64,000 bases of DNA, from positions 1 through 64,000 of the forward strand of contig NZ_WNKY01000024.1 in the NCBI RefSeq assembly GCF_009720825.1. The letters run 5' to 3'. This document shows, piece after piece, positions 38,246-47,348 of the stretch (position 1 is the first letter of the stretch; every line of letters begins with the position of its first letter). A program made the position numbers and the translations under genes. This DNA comes from Duganella radicis (GTDB lineage: Bacteria > Pseudomonadota > Gammaproteobacteria > Burkholderiales > Burkholderiaceae_D). Under the pieces are notes generated by a model, which saw only the letters and a list, made by a program, of their open reading frames with translations, was not told the origin of the DNA and did not search any database.

Positions 38246-40915
38246 TTACATCCTCCAGCGCAGCGTCAAGCCAAACACGCGGTCATAGCGGCGGATATCG
38301 CGTGGATTGCTCGGTATGCCATGGTAGTCGTGGTAGGTCCGGTCAAGCAGGTTCTCGACGTCGAAGGTCACGCCCATGTTCTCGTTGATCCGGTACGACA
38401 CCGACGCGTCGGCGGTCTCGATCGGATCGACGATCAGGTCGAAGCCCAGCGCGCGGTAGTTGTACGCATCCACGAACTTGCCGCGGTAGTTGTAGGCCAG
38501 GCGGCCGGACCACGGGCCACGCTCATACAGGGCGACGATGTTGTACGCATTCTTCGACATGCCCACGAACGGGTTGCGCTTGCCCTCATCCTCCAGGTAG
38601 CCCTTCATATAGGTGTAGTTCAGCTCCGTGCCGAAGCCGCTCAGCCAGCCCGGCAGGAAGTCATAGAACTGGCGGTAGGCCAGCTCGACGCCTTTCAGCT
38701 CACCGTCGTTGACGTTACGCGGACGCGTCATGCGAACCTGTTTGCCATCGATGGTTTCCATCGCCAGCTTGTTGATCACATAGTTCTCGAACTTGTGCTT
38801 GAAGGCCGTGGCGGTGATGCTGCCGGTCGGCGCGAAGTACCACTCCAGCGAGGCGTCGTAGTTCTTGCCGACGATGGGTTTCAGGTCCGGATTGCCACCG
38901 TTGCCGTCGTAGACGCCCAGGGTGTCGGGTGCCGAGCTGACGAATTGGCCCGGATTGAATGCGCCGAAATCGGGCCGCTGGATGGCCTTGCCGGCATTGA
39001 AGCGGGCGATCCAGTCCTTGCTCAACAGCGCCTTCATGGTCAGGTTCGGCAGCACGTCGGTGTCGGAGCTCTTGCGGTTGGCCGCGACCGGCGTGTTGTT
39101 CACGTTGCTGAAGCCATTCACATCCAGCTCGGTGCGCACCAGGCGCACGCCGGCCGTGCCTTCGACCGGGATGGCGCCTGCCTGGAAGCCGAAGCGGGTC
39201 TTGCCGTAGAAGGCGCGGGTGTCCTCCTGGTTGTTGTACAGCGAGAACGGGTCCGGATCGCTCTTGCCGCTGCGGCCATACAGCTTGCGGGTGGCGTCGA
39301 GATTGGCGTGCTGGTAGTCGGCGCACACCACCAGCCATTGGTTCATGCCGTAGTCGTTCGCCAGCGGCATGGAGGGACAGGCCATGCCCGGCACCGAACC
39401 GATGTCGGGCATGCCGAACCGCGGCCCCATGAAGCCATTGCTTTCGTGCATATACGACGAGGTGCGCTTCGCCACACGCACGCCGGCGCTGAACTCGCGG
39501 AAGAAGCTCTCGTCGCCGTTGTTATAAGTCGCGTCGGCGCGCCAGTCGTTCGAGGCGCCGCGCGAGGCTTGCCAGAGGTCGAGGAAGGCGCCCATCCGAT
39601 AGTTCTTCGGGTCCATCATGTTATAGCCGGGATAGTCAAACCAGGCGCCGCCATTGACGTAGGTCTTGCCGGTGACCGCCGGCGGGTCGGCCAGCAGTTC
39701 CATGATCGGCAAGGACTGTTCCCAGTGGGTGTAGGTGCGGGCCAGCTCGGAGGTCACACGCAGCTCCGGGGTCACGTTCCAGCGCGCGCCGACGGCGCCC
39801 TGGTGGCCGGTCGAGTCGTCCTGCGGGGTCTGGTTGGAACTCAGTGTGAAGAAGTGGTAGTTGCCGGCCGGCCGGGTGGCGCTGATGGTGGCGATCTGAT
39901 TAGTCCCCGGGAACAGCGTGTACGTCGGATTGGTGCGCAGCGCATTGCCCCAGTCGATGTCGCCGCTCGCCGTCCATGGCTGGGCCAGCCAGCCCTGGTG
40001 GCCGACGAAGAACTGGCGCTCGGCGTCGTGATCGATGCGGGTGGACCAGCCCTCGGCATACACTTCCACGTCGCGGTTGGGGCGCCATTGCACCGCCCAG
40101 TTGCCGGCCCAGCGATTGCGTATCCCGGTATAGTTGACGTGGCCCAGGTCATACGGGCCGGTGATGTTGGGGTCGCTGGTCACGGTCTTGTCCGGCGGCG
40201 AGTTCCAGGTCACCTCGTCGTGATAGGTGCCCTTTTGGAACGATAGCCCGGCCAGCACGCCGATCTCGCCGATGCCGGTTTTCCAGCGGTTCGACACCAT
40301 GCCCGACAGTTGGGGATCGTCGGCCTTGGACTTGTCGCGGTGCTCGACGCGGCCATTGATGTTGGCGGTGAAGCCCTTGAAGTCAAACGGACGCGAGGTG
40401 CGCACGTCGATCACGCCGGCGGTGCCGCCCTCGACCATGTCGGCACTCTGGGTCTTGTAGACATCCACGCGTTGCAGCATGGTGGTCGGGATGTCGGCCA
40501 GGTACAGGCTGCGGCCGTTGGCGGTGTACACCTCGCGGCCATTCAGCAGCGTCACCAGGCCGGGCAGCCCGCGCACGATGACGGAGCTGGCCTCGCCGAA
40601 TTCACGGCGGATTTGCACGCCAGACACGCGCCCCAGCACCTCGGCCACGTTCTTGTCCGGGAACTTGCCGGCCTCCTCGGCGACGATGGAATCGAGCACC
40701 TCGTCGGCGTTGCGTTTGATTGTCTGCGCGCTTTGCGCCGCCTTGCGCACGCCGGTCACCTGCACCACGTTGCTGTCCGGTGTGACAGTGGGTTGGTCCT
40801 GTGCCCAGACCGAGGCGCCGGTCAGCAGACCGGTGGCCAACAGGGAGGCGACGCTTGCCTTGAGCGTAAAGGTGTAATGCCGGGGCGCGCATTGGCCCGT
40901 TGAGGAATGATGCAT
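38246..40915 (-). CDS. TonB-dependent receptor
   Basis: An 889-residue outer-membrane receptor. After a signal peptide ending near SVWAQ, a TonB-box-like segment (VVQVTGVRKA) and a plug domain follow (IVAEEAGKFPDKNVAEVLGRVSGVQI, IVRGLPGLVTLLNGREVYT, GGTAGVIDVRTSRPFDF). The rest is a 22-strand barrel ending in RVFGLTLRWRM, with the C-terminal aromatic expected for BAM insertion. The plug type is that of glycan-import receptors from Xanthomonas and Caulobacter. The GH43 gene lies 250 bases upstream on the same strand, so oligosaccharide uptake is likely. Start ATG 40915 with GGGAGA is chosen over an in-frame ATG at 40996. Confidence 0.9.
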   Translation of the reverse strand: MHHSSTGQCAPRHYTFTLKASVASLLATGLLTGASVWAQDQPTVTPDSNVVQVTGVRKAAQSAQTIKRNADEVLDSIVAEEAGKFPDKNVAEVLGRVSGVQIRREFGEASSVIVRGLPGLVTLLNGREVYTANGRSLYLADIPTTMLQRVDVYKTQSADMVEGGTAGVIDVRTSRPFDFKGFTANINGRVEHRDKSKADDPQLSGMVSNRWKTGIGEIGVLAGLSFQKGTYHDEVTWNSPPDKTVTSDPNITGPYDLGHVNYTGIRNRWAGNWAVQWRPNRDVEVYAEGWSTRIDHDAERQFFVGHQGWLAQPWTASGDIDWGNALRTNPTYTLFPGTNQIATISATRPAGNYHFFTLSSNQTPQDDSTGHQGAVGARWNVTPELRVTSELARTYTHWEQSLPIMELLADPPAVTGKTYVNGGAWFDYPGYNMMDPKNYRMGAFLDLWQASRGASNDWRADATYNNGDESFFREFSAGVRVAKRTSSYMHESNGFMGPRFGMPDIGSVPGMACPSMPLANDYGMNQWLVVCADYQHANLDATRKLYGRSGKSDPDPFSLYNNQEDTRAFYGKTRFGFQAGAIPVEGTAGVRLVRTELDVNGFSNVNNTPVAANRKSSDTDVLPNLTMKALLSKDWIARFNAGKAIQRPDFGAFNPGQFVSSAPDTLGVYDGNGGNPDLKPIVGKNYDASLEWYFAPTGSITATAFKHKFENYVINKLAMETIDGKQVRMTRPRNVNDGELKGVELAYRQFYDFLPGWLSGFGTELNYTYMKGYLEDEGKRNPFVGMSKNAYNIVALYERGPWSGRLAYNYRGKFVDAYNYRALGFDLIVDPIETADASVSYRINENMGVTFDVENLLDRTYHDYHGIPSNPRDIRRYDRVFGLTLRWRM

Positions 40916-41115
40916 AAGTCTCCCAATAATTGTTATATGAATCGTTACACGGGTGTTGCCAGATCCATATTGGCAACACGATGTTTTGCAATCCAATCAA
41001 TTATTCGGCGGACTTGATATCCGGTCTGACATCGGGGTTTCCCGCCGCAGGCTTTAGCCAAGGGCCGGCGGCGGGAAGACGGAAATCCCTACGGCAAATT
41101 CAGGAAATCCCGACA

Positions 41116-41152
41116 GGCCCAGCCGGGCTCACACGCCGGCTGGGCTGCTTTT
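41116..41152 (+). terminator. Strong hairpin with T-run on the plus strand, between two minus-strand genes
   Basis: GCCCAGCCGG and CCGGCTGGGC are perfect 10-base arms around GCTCACACG-like loop, followed by GC and five T on the plus strand. It lies 12 bases beyond the GH43 stop, so it presumably ends GH43 transcription in the minus direction, although the T-run is on the opposite side. Confidence 0.5.
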
Positions 41153-41163
41153 TCGCAACAGTT

Positions 41164-42687
41164 TTATTTGATGAACGGCCAGCCATCGGCGGTAAAGCCC
41201 AGCTGATTGATGGCCAGCGTGGCGCGGCCGCCATTGTTACCGTCGTAATAGTGATAGACGAACGTCGGCGTGTTGTTATTGCCGGTGTCGGTGAAGACGC
41301 TGCCGCCGCCCGGGCCGATGATGTTGCCGTGGGTGCTGACCAGGATGGTGCCGCCGCCGGCAGTCAGCGCTACACCGCCGCGGTCAACGTATGGACCGGT
41401 CACGCTAGTGGCGCGGCCGACGATGGTGCGGTAGGTGCTGGTCGTGCCATTGCAGCAGGCATTGATCGGCGCGAAGTAGTAGTAATAGCCATTGTAGTAG
41501 TAGATGAACGGCCCCTCCTCGCCCGCCGATGGCTGGCCCCGTTTTGCCAGCGTGACCACGGAAGTGTTGGCTTTTTTCAGCCCGGTCGCGGGGTCGAGCT
41601 GCATCAAGTGGGTGCCATCGGTCCACGAGCCCCACGCCATCCACCAGTTGCCGCTGGCATCAAGGAAAGGCGCCGGGTCGATCGCATTGTCCGTGGTGGC
41701 CCAGAAGCCCGCCGGCGGCGCAGTGGTGCTGCTGTTCCAGGACTTGGTGACAAAACCCTTGTCGACCCATGGTCCCGCCGGCGATGCGCTGGTGGCCACG
41801 CCGATCACGGCCTCGGCGCCGGTGCTGGGCAAATACGGGATCGAGTAGTACTGGTAATAGGTGCCGTTCACAAACATCAGGCTGGGCGCCCAAATGTCGG
41901 TGTTGGCGCCGTTGTTCCAGCCCTTCGGCGTCTGCAAACCGCTCCAGGTGCTGAAATCCGGCCCGATCGGCGGGCAGTTCGGCGCGTAACCGCCCATCTG
42001 CGCGGTGGTGCAGTTGGTGTACATCGAGAAGTTGACGCCGTCCGTCGAGGTGGCCAAAGTCTGGTGCGATCCATACAGCCAGTATTTGCCGCTGCCGTCG
42101 CGCAGCATATACGGGTCGTGCACGAAGATGCCATTGCCGGCCACTGTGCGCGGCGCCGGATAAGGGCTGACCTGGGTGTTCACCAGTTGCCATTCCTGGC
42201 AGGTGCAGCCGGTCGAGCCCCACTGGTCGATGGTGGCCGTATTCAGCGTGCTGGCCATGTACGCTTCCAGATATTTGCCGCTGTTGACGTTCTGGATCAG
42301 GAAGTTGCCGTCGGCGGCCTGGGTGACGGTCCACAGATGATCCCGGGTGCCGTTGTCGGACCATTGCACGACCTGGGCGCCGTCGGCGGTGGAAGCGTTG
42401 GCGACACCCAGCACCTGATGCGTCAACATATTTTCAATGTTGTACTGGCCATTCCCCATCGGCATAAAGTGCCAGAGGTGGTCGGTGGTGCCGTTGTCCT
42501 GCCATTGAACGACCTTGGCCCCGGCCTGCTGGCTGGCGCCGTCAATGCCCAGCACCAGGCCGCTGTTAACATTCCTGATCTTGTACTGCACGCTGGTGTT
42601 GATGGTGATCGGGGTGGCCGCGTGCGCGCAAGCGAATATGCTGGTCAGTCCGACCAGCATGGCGATATATAGCAATATTCTTTTCAT
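41164..42687 (-). CDS. GH43 arabinanase-like enzyme with N-terminal ricin-type lectin domain
   Basis: A 507-residue secreted protein. Signal peptide (LLYIAMLVGLTSIFACAHA), then a ricin-type beta-trefoil CBM (about residues 32-170) with repeated QW-containing units (KVVQWQDNGTTDHLW, QVVQWSDNGTRDHLW). The GH43 five-blade propeller follows, with Asp191 in VHDPYML (base), Asp337 in AIDPAPF (pKa modulator) and Glu391 in GEEGPF (acid). The pattern NTDIWAPSL with GPWVDKG fits arabinan endo-1,5-alpha-L-arabinosidase-like members. I chose the ATG at 42687, preceded by TGGAGGAG. It acts outside the cytoplasm and would feed the TonB receptor next door. Confidence 0.9.
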   Translation of the reverse strand: MKRILLYIAMLVGLTSIFACAHAATPITINTSVQYKIRNVNSGLVLGIDGASQQAGAKVVQWQDNGTTDHLWHFMPMGNGQYNIENMLTHQVLGVANASTADGAQVVQWSDNGTRDHLWTVTQAADGNFLIQNVNSGKYLEAYMASTLNTATIDQWGSTGCTCQEWQLVNTQVSPYPAPRTVAGNGIFVHDPYMLRDGSGKYWLYGSHQTLATSTDGVNFSMYTNCTTAQMGGYAPNCPPIGPDFSTWSGLQTPKGWNNGANTDIWAPSLMFVNGTYYQYYSIPYLPSTGAEAVIGVATSASPAGPWVDKGFVTKSWNSSTTAPPAGFWATTDNAIDPAPFLDASGNWWMAWGSWTDGTHLMQLDPATGLKKANTSVVTLAKRGQPSAGEEGPFIYYYNGYYYYFAPINACCNGTTSTYRTIVGRATSVTGPYVDRGGVALTAGGGTILVSTHGNIIGPGGGSVFTDTGNNNTPTFVYHYYDGNNGGRATLAINQLGFTADGWPFIK

Positions 42688-42844
42688 CGGTGCTCCTCCA
42701 GTGGAAATGGGATAGGCCATTGCCGCCATCGCCGTACTTTCCGCGATCGCAACAATGGTCGACAAATTGTTCCCGGCAACACTTGAAAGCACCAATCGTA
42801 TTTTCCTCGTGCCCAATATGCTTTTCAATATCAGGCCTGGCAGC

Positions 42845-43459
42845 TCAACGCCGCCCACTGACCCCGTCAAAGGTCATCGCCAGCATGTGGCGGACGATAT
42901 CGTCGTCCGCCATCTTGCTGAATTTCTTTAAATACTCCACCGCCGGATCGCAGGTCCGTGCGTAATAGCTGAACAGGATGGCGTCGGACGGCAAGTCCTT
43001 GTTCAGCAATCCCTCCTTCTGTCCCTGCTTGACCAAGCCCTCCAGCTGACGGTTCAGCTTGACCACGCGCAGCATGTACTTCACATTGCGCATCAACATA
43101 TCGCGTACATGCGGACTGGTGGACGGCAAAAACGGCAGCCCGTCGTTCAGGCGCACCCGCAGCGCCCACTCCAGCAAGGCCGACAACTTCTCCACCGGCC
43201 CCATCGCCGGGTCGAGTCCCGCCACCTGCTCGATCGCCCCGTCCAGCAAGCGGATCATGGCCTCGCCCACCAGCTCTTCCTTGGACTTGAAATGCTTGTA
43301 CAGGCTGGGCTTGGAAATCCCCACCGCGCCGGACACATCATCCATGGTCATCAAGTCATAGCCCTTGCTGCCCAGCACGGCCGTGGCGGCGTCCAGGATA
43401 GCGTTTTCGCGCAGCTTGAAAGCCTGGTCTTTGAAGCTGAATTTGGAAAGAATACTCAT
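42845..43459 (-). CDS. TetR/AcrR family transcriptional regulator
   Basis: A 204-residue repressor. The N-terminal helix-turn-helix is clear: AILDAATAVLGSKGYDLMTMDDVSGAVGISKPSLYKHFKSKEEL. The C-terminal ligand domain has no recognised class mark. The start at 43459 gives a normal-length protein. It is transcribed away from the lipid-modification operon, and a palindrome at 43471-43488 sits just before its start codon, so it most likely represses both itself and that operon. Release by a fatty acyl or oxidised lipid ligand would suit the operon's content but is inference. Confidence 0.9.
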   Translation of the reverse strand: MSILSKFSFKDQAFKLRENAILDAATAVLGSKGYDLMTMDDVSGAVGISKPSLYKHFKSKEELVGEAMIRLLDGAIEQVAGLDPAMGPVEKLSALLEWALRVRLNDGLPFLPSTSPHVRDMLMRNVKYMLRVVKLNRQLEGLVKQGQKEGLLNKDLPSDAILFSYYARTCDPAVEYLKKFSKMADDDIVRHMLAMTFDGVSGRR

Positions 43460-43470
43460 CGGTAAATTTT

Positions 43471-43488
43471 CGCTACTAATCAGTAGCG
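43471..43488. promoter_or_regulatory. TetR operator candidate in the divergent promoter region
   Basis: CGCTACTAATCAGTAGCG has perfect 7-base arms around AATC. It is 12 bases upstream of the tetR-type gene and about 58 bases upstream of the divergent operon start. A -10-like TATAAA lies near 43525 for the plus strand. Confidence 0.65.
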
Positions 43489-43545
43489 TTTCTGATTTAT
43501 TGGTAGTAATATTATCACGTCGGTATAAAAACGCCACCCTATCCA

Positions 43546-44832
43546 ATGACACCACCACGTAAACGCATCGCCGTGATCGGCGCCGGGATCTCCGGCCTGG
43601 CCTCTGCCTATTTCCTCAACCGCCACCACGACGTGGCGCTGTTCGAGGCCGGCAGCTATCTCGGCGGCCATGCCAACACTGTGGATATCGAACTGGAAGG
43701 CCAGCGCCGCGCCGTCGATACCGGCTTTTTGGTCTACAACGAAAAGACCTATCCTAATCTGATCGCCCTGTTCGCCGAACTGGGCGTGGACAGCATCTCC
43801 AGCGACATGTCGTTTGGCGTGTCGATGGATGACGGCGCACTGGAATGGGCCGGCACCAATCTCGACACCGTGTTCGCCCAGCGCCGCAACATGGCCTCGC
43901 CATCCTTCCTGCGCATGCTGCGCGACATCCTGCATTTCAACCGCCGCGCCGGGGATTTTCTCGCCGAATGCACCTCGGATGGCGCCACGCTCGGCCAACT
44001 GCTGGACCGCCACGGCTACAGCCGCGCCTTCCGCGATGCCTATCTGCTGCCAATGGCCGCCGCTATCTGGTCCAGTTCGCCGCGTGACATCCTGGATTTC
44101 CCGGCCGCGACCTTTTTGCGTTTCTGCCTCAACCACGCCTTGTTGCAGGTGAATGGCCGGCCGCAATGGCGCACCGTGCGCGGCGGTTCGCGCAACTACG
44201 TGCAAGCCATCGCCGCTACCCTGTCCGACTGCCGGCTGAACACGCCGGTGCACGAGGTGCGCCGCCTCGACGGCAAGGTGCAACTGCGCAGCGGCACGCA
44301 GAGCGCGCCGGAGGTGTTCGACGCACTGGTGTTCGCCACCCACGCTCCGGCCACGCTCGCCCTGCTGGCCGACGCCAGCGCACGCGAGCGAGCTATCCTG
44401 GGCGCGGTGCGCTACCAGCCCAACACCGCCTGGCTGCATACCGACGCGGGCCTGCTGCCGCGGCGGCGCAAAGTGTGGTCGGCCTGGAATTACCTGTCGA
44501 CGCGCCAGACCGATGGCAGCCGCCCGGTCTGCGTCAGCTACTGGCTGAACCAGCTGCAAAGCCTGCCGTTCAGCCAGCCCGTGGTGGTGACGCTGAATCC
44601 GCCAACACCGCCAGCCGCCGCGTCGGTGCTGGCGCGCTTTGAGTACGACCATCCCATCATGGACCAGCCGGCCATCGACGCGCAGCAGGCGCTGCCTGAG
44701 ATTCAAGGCAAAGACGGCGTGTGGTACGCCGGCGCCTGGACCGGCTACGGCTTCCATGAAGACGGCCTGAAGTCGGCCTTGCGCATCGCCGCCGCCTTCG
44801 ATGCCGCGCCTGCCTGGGCCACGCTGCCATGA
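43546..44832 (+). CDS. FAD-dependent oxidoreductase (amine oxidase/desaturase-like, COG2907 type)
   Basis: A 428-residue flavoprotein. The N-terminal Rossmann motif IAVIGAGISGLASAYFL has GAGISG at residues 12-17, followed by an acidic residue ending the second strand (LFEAGSYLGGHANTV), as in FAD-binding amine oxidase and phytoene-desaturase-type enzymes. The C-terminal FAD box reads VWYAGAWTGYGFHEDGLKSA. It is the first gene of the operon and overlaps the next by four bases. Together with CFA-type methylase and DUF1365 genes, as here, these proteins are linked to fatty acid desaturation or modification in the membrane (for example the Ufa genes of Rhodobacter furan fatty acid synthesis, from memory). 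Confidence 0.85.
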   Translation: MTPPRKRIAVIGAGISGLASAYFLNRHHDVALFEAGSYLGGHANTVDIELEGQRRAVDTGFLVYNEKTYPNLIALFAELGVDSISSDMSFGVSMDDGALEWAGTNLDTVFAQRRNMASPSFLRMLRDILHFNRRAGDFLAECTSDGATLGQLLDRHGYSRAFRDAYLLPMAAAIWSSSPRDILDFPAATFLRFCLNHALLQVNGRPQWRTVRGGSRNYVQAIAATLSDCRLNTPVHEVRRLDGKVQLRSGTQSAPEVFDALVFATHAPATLALLADASARERAILGAVRYQPNTAWLHTDAGLLPRRRKVWSAWNYLSTRQTDGSRPVCVSYWLNQLQSLPFSQPVVVTLNPPTPPAAASVLARFEYDHPIMDQPAIDAQQALPEIQGKDGVWYAGAWTGYGFHEDGLKSALRIAAAFDAAPAWATLP

Positions 44833-45590
44833 ACGCGCCCGCCCAGTTGATCCACGCCCGCGTGATGCACGCGCGCCTGCGGCCGGTGTTGAACCGCTTT
44901 GTCTACCCGGTGTTTTATGTGCGCCTGAATCTGGCGCGGCTGGAGGAATGCCAGTCACGCTGGTTTGGCGTCGACCGCCGCCGGCCACTGTCGCTGCGCA
45001 CGCGCGACTACGGCCCGCGCGACGGCTCCAGCCTGGAACAATGGATGCGCGCCCAGCTGGCCGCGCACCACATCGCCGCCGATGGGGAGATCTGGCTGCA
45101 AACCTTCCCGCGCGTGTTTGGCTACGCCTTCAACCCGGTCAGCTTCTGGCACTGCCATGACGCGGCCGGCCAGCTGCGCGCGGTGCTGGCCGAGGTCAAC
45201 AACACCTTCGGCGAAACCCATTGCTACCTGCTGCACATCGGCGCTGACGGCACGGCCATCTGCGTCAAGCAGATGCACGTGTCGCCGTTTTGCCCGCTCA
45301 CGGGCGGCTACCGCTTCCGCTTCCATCTGGCCGGCGCGCGCCCGCGCACCGGCATCGACTACCACGACGACCAGGGCCTGCTGATCCGCACCACGCTGTC
45401 CGGCCGCGCCGAGCCGCTGCGCGACCGCACGCTGGCCATGGCCCTGCTGCGCTATCCACTGCTGGGCCTTGGCGTCGTGCTGCGCATTCACTGGCAGGCC
45501 TTGCGGCTGTGGATCAAGGGCGTGCCCTTGTTCCGCAAGCCCCCGCGTCCCGCCACTCACATCACCGTCCACGAGGAGCCGCTCCGATGA
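44829..45590 (+). CDS. DUF1365 domain-containing protein
   Basis: A 253-residue protein of the DUF1365 family: IHARVMHARLRPVLNRFVYPVFYVRLNL at the start, LQTFPRVFGYAFNPVSFWHCHDAAG in the middle and VNNTFGETHCYLLH after it. Each of these is a family signature. DUF1365 genes are nearly always found between a COG2907 oxidoreductase and a CFA-type methyltransferase, as here. The biochemical role is not known to me; participation in acyl-chain modification is inferred from this constant neighbourhood. Both ends overlap the neighbours by four bases. Confidence 0.88.
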   Translation: MNAPAQLIHARVMHARLRPVLNRFVYPVFYVRLNLARLEECQSRWFGVDRRRPLSLRTRDYGPRDGSSLEQWMRAQLAAHHIAADGEIWLQTFPRVFGYAFNPVSFWHCHDAAGQLRAVLAEVNNTFGETHCYLLHIGADGTAICVKQMHVSPFCPLTGGYRFRFHLAGARPRTGIDYHDDQGLLIRTTLSGRAEPLRDRTLAMALLRYPLLGLGVVLRIHWQALRLWIKGVPLFRKPPRPATHITVHEEPLR

Positions 45591-46792
45591 GCCAAACATT
45601 GTCGACCACCGTGCAGACTGCGCCTGCCGCTGCCCGGCTATTCCTGAATCTGCTGGGCCGCATCAGCCAGGGCCACCTCGAACTGATCACGCCCGACCAC
45701 ACGCGCATGGTGTTTGGCGACGCCCACAACGGCCCCGGCGCCACGCTGGAAGTGCACGACTGGCGCGCCTGCGCCCGCATCCTGCGCGCCGGCGATATCG
45801 GTCTGGCCGAGGCCTGGGGCGGCGGCTGGATCGACAGTCCGGATCTGGTGGCGCTGCTGCGGCTGGCCTTGCGCAACGAGGCGGCGCTGGAGCCGGCGTT
45901 TTTTGGCGGCGTGCTGGCGCGTTGCTGGTACCGGCTGCGTCACTGGCTGCGGCCGAATACACGCAACGGCAGCCGCCGTAATATCCATAGCCACTACGAT
46001 ATCGGCAACGATTTCTATCGTCTGTGGCTCGACCGCAGCTGGACTTATTCGGCGGCGATTTTCGATGGCGATTACAGCATGCCACTGGAGCAAGCGCAGT
46101 ACCGCAAATATCAACGCGTTATCAACACGCTCGCCCTGCGCGCCGGCGACCGTGTACTGGAAATCGGCTGCGGCTGGGGCGGATTTGCCGAGCATGCGGC
46201 GCGCCAGGGCATTCATGTGCATGGCCTGACGATTTCGCCGTCGCAGTTGCAGATCGCGCAGCAGCGCATTGCGGCGGTGGGCCTGGACCATCTGGCGCGG
46301 CTGGAATTGCGCGATTACCGCGATATCGATGGCAGTTACGATGCGGTGGTGTCGATCGAGATGTTCGAGGCGGTCGGCGAACGGTATTGGCCGCAGTATT
46401 TCGACACCGTGCAGGCGCGGCTCAAGCCCGGTGGCAAAGCGCTGGTGCAGTCCATCACCATCGGCGAGCGCCACTTCCCGCGCTATCGCAGCAGCACGGA
46501 CTTCATCCAGCAATACATCTTCCCCGGCGGGATGCTGCCAAGTGTGGAGCGCTTTGAGCGCGACGCTGCACGTGCCGGCCTGCACAGCGAGGCGCCCTAT
46601 GCCTTCGGCCGCGACTACGCGGAAACGCTGCGGCGCTGGCGCGGCGATTACCACGCCGCGCGCGCGCACGTGATGACGCAAGGGTTCGATGATCACTTCA
46701 TGCGCATCTGGGATTTGTATTTCGCGTATTGCGAAGCGGCGTTTGACGAGGGGCGTACCGATGTGGTCCAGTTCCTGCTCCACAAACGCTAG
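45587..46792 (+). CDS. Cyclopropane-fatty-acyl-phospholipid synthase family methyltransferase
   Basis: A 401-residue SAM-dependent methylase. An N-terminal lipid-binding region is followed by the CFA synthase core: HSHYDIGNDFYRLWLDRSWTYS, then the SAM loop VLEIGCGWGGFAEHAA, VHGLTISPSQL and SIEMFEAVGERYWPQYF, and later SSTDFIQQYIFPGGMLPS. CFA enzymes methylate double bonds of unsaturated acyl chains in phospholipids to form cyclopropane or methyl-branched products. In a setting with COG2907 and DUF1365 genes the product may be a methylated unsaturated or furan fatty acid and not a cyclopropane. The start is fixed by the four-base overlap with the preceding gene. Confidence 0.92.
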   Translation: MSQTLSTTVQTAPAAARLFLNLLGRISQGHLELITPDHTRMVFGDAHNGPGATLEVHDWRACARILRAGDIGLAEAWGGGWIDSPDLVALLRLALRNEAALEPAFFGGVLARCWYRLRHWLRPNTRNGSRRNIHSHYDIGNDFYRLWLDRSWTYSAAIFDGDYSMPLEQAQYRKYQRVINTLALRAGDRVLEIGCGWGGFAEHAARQGIHVHGLTISPSQLQIAQQRIAAVGLDHLARLELRDYRDIDGSYDAVVSIEMFEAVGERYWPQYFDTVQARLKPGGKALVQSITIGERHFPRYRSSTDFIQQYIFPGGMLPSVERFERDAARAGLHSEAPYAFGRDYAETLRRWRGDYHAARAHVMTQGFDDHFMRIWDLYFAYCEAAFDEGRTDVVQFLLHKR

Positions 46793-47348
46793 GCGTCTGC
46801 TGGGCGCGGCGTTGATGCTGGCGGCCATGGCCGGCTTGCCCTTGGCGGCCGCCGGCGCAGGCGTCGCCTCTGCTGCGACCGCCACGGCCGACTGGCGCGC
46901 GCTGATACCGCAAGCGCAAGCGCTGGGCGGCGGCGACATGAGCTGGTTCGGCTTTCGCATCTACCGCGCCACGTTGTGGTCGGCCAGCCGCCCGTTCGAT
47001 GCCACGCAACCGTTCGCGCTGCAACTGAGCTACTACCGCAGCATCAGCCGCGAACGCCTTGTCCGCACCAGCATCGATGAAATCCGCCGCCTCAGTCCCG
47101 CACCTGTCGCCGCTGCGACGCTCACGCGCTGGGAAGCGCTGCTCGACACGGCGTTCATCGACGTGGCCGAAGGCGACGAACTGACCGGCGTTTATCTGCC
47201 CGGCAAAGGCATGCGGCTGTACGACCGTCAGCGCCTGCTGGCGGAGCTGGACGACGAAACGCTGGCACGCGCCTTCTTCGACATCTGGCTTAATCCGGAC
47301 AGCCGTGACCGGAAGCTGCGCCAGCGCCTGATGGGATCTGCGCCATGA
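46761..47348 (+). CDS. Chalcone isomerase-like family protein
   Basis: A 195-residue protein with an N-terminal signal or anchor (LLGAALMLAAMAGLPLAAAGAG) and a chalcone-isomerase-like domain: GGGDMSWFGFRIYRATLWSASRPF, LQLSYYRSISRERLVRTSIDEI and GVYLPGKGMRLYDRQRLL. In eukaryotes this fold includes fatty-acid-binding proteins as well as the plant enzyme; bacterial members of lipid operons are usually thought to bind acyl chains. The start at 46761 behind GAGGGG lies inside the methylase gene, overlapping by 32 bases. The stop overlaps the MFS gene. Confidence 0.8.
   Translation: MWSSSCSTNARRLLGAALMLAAMAGLPLAAAGAGVASAATATADWRALIPQAQALGGGDMSWFGFRIYRATLWSASRPFDATQPFALQLSYYRSISRERLVRTSIDEIRRLSPAPVAAATLTRWEALLDTAFIDVAEGDELTGVYLPGKGMRLYDRQRLLAELDDETLARAFFDIWLNPDSRDRKLRQRLMGSAP

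Noticed and set aside
42688..42870. N-terminal extension of the GH43 gene
   Set aside because: The upstream part has no ribosome binding site and would bury the clear signal peptide that begins at 42687.
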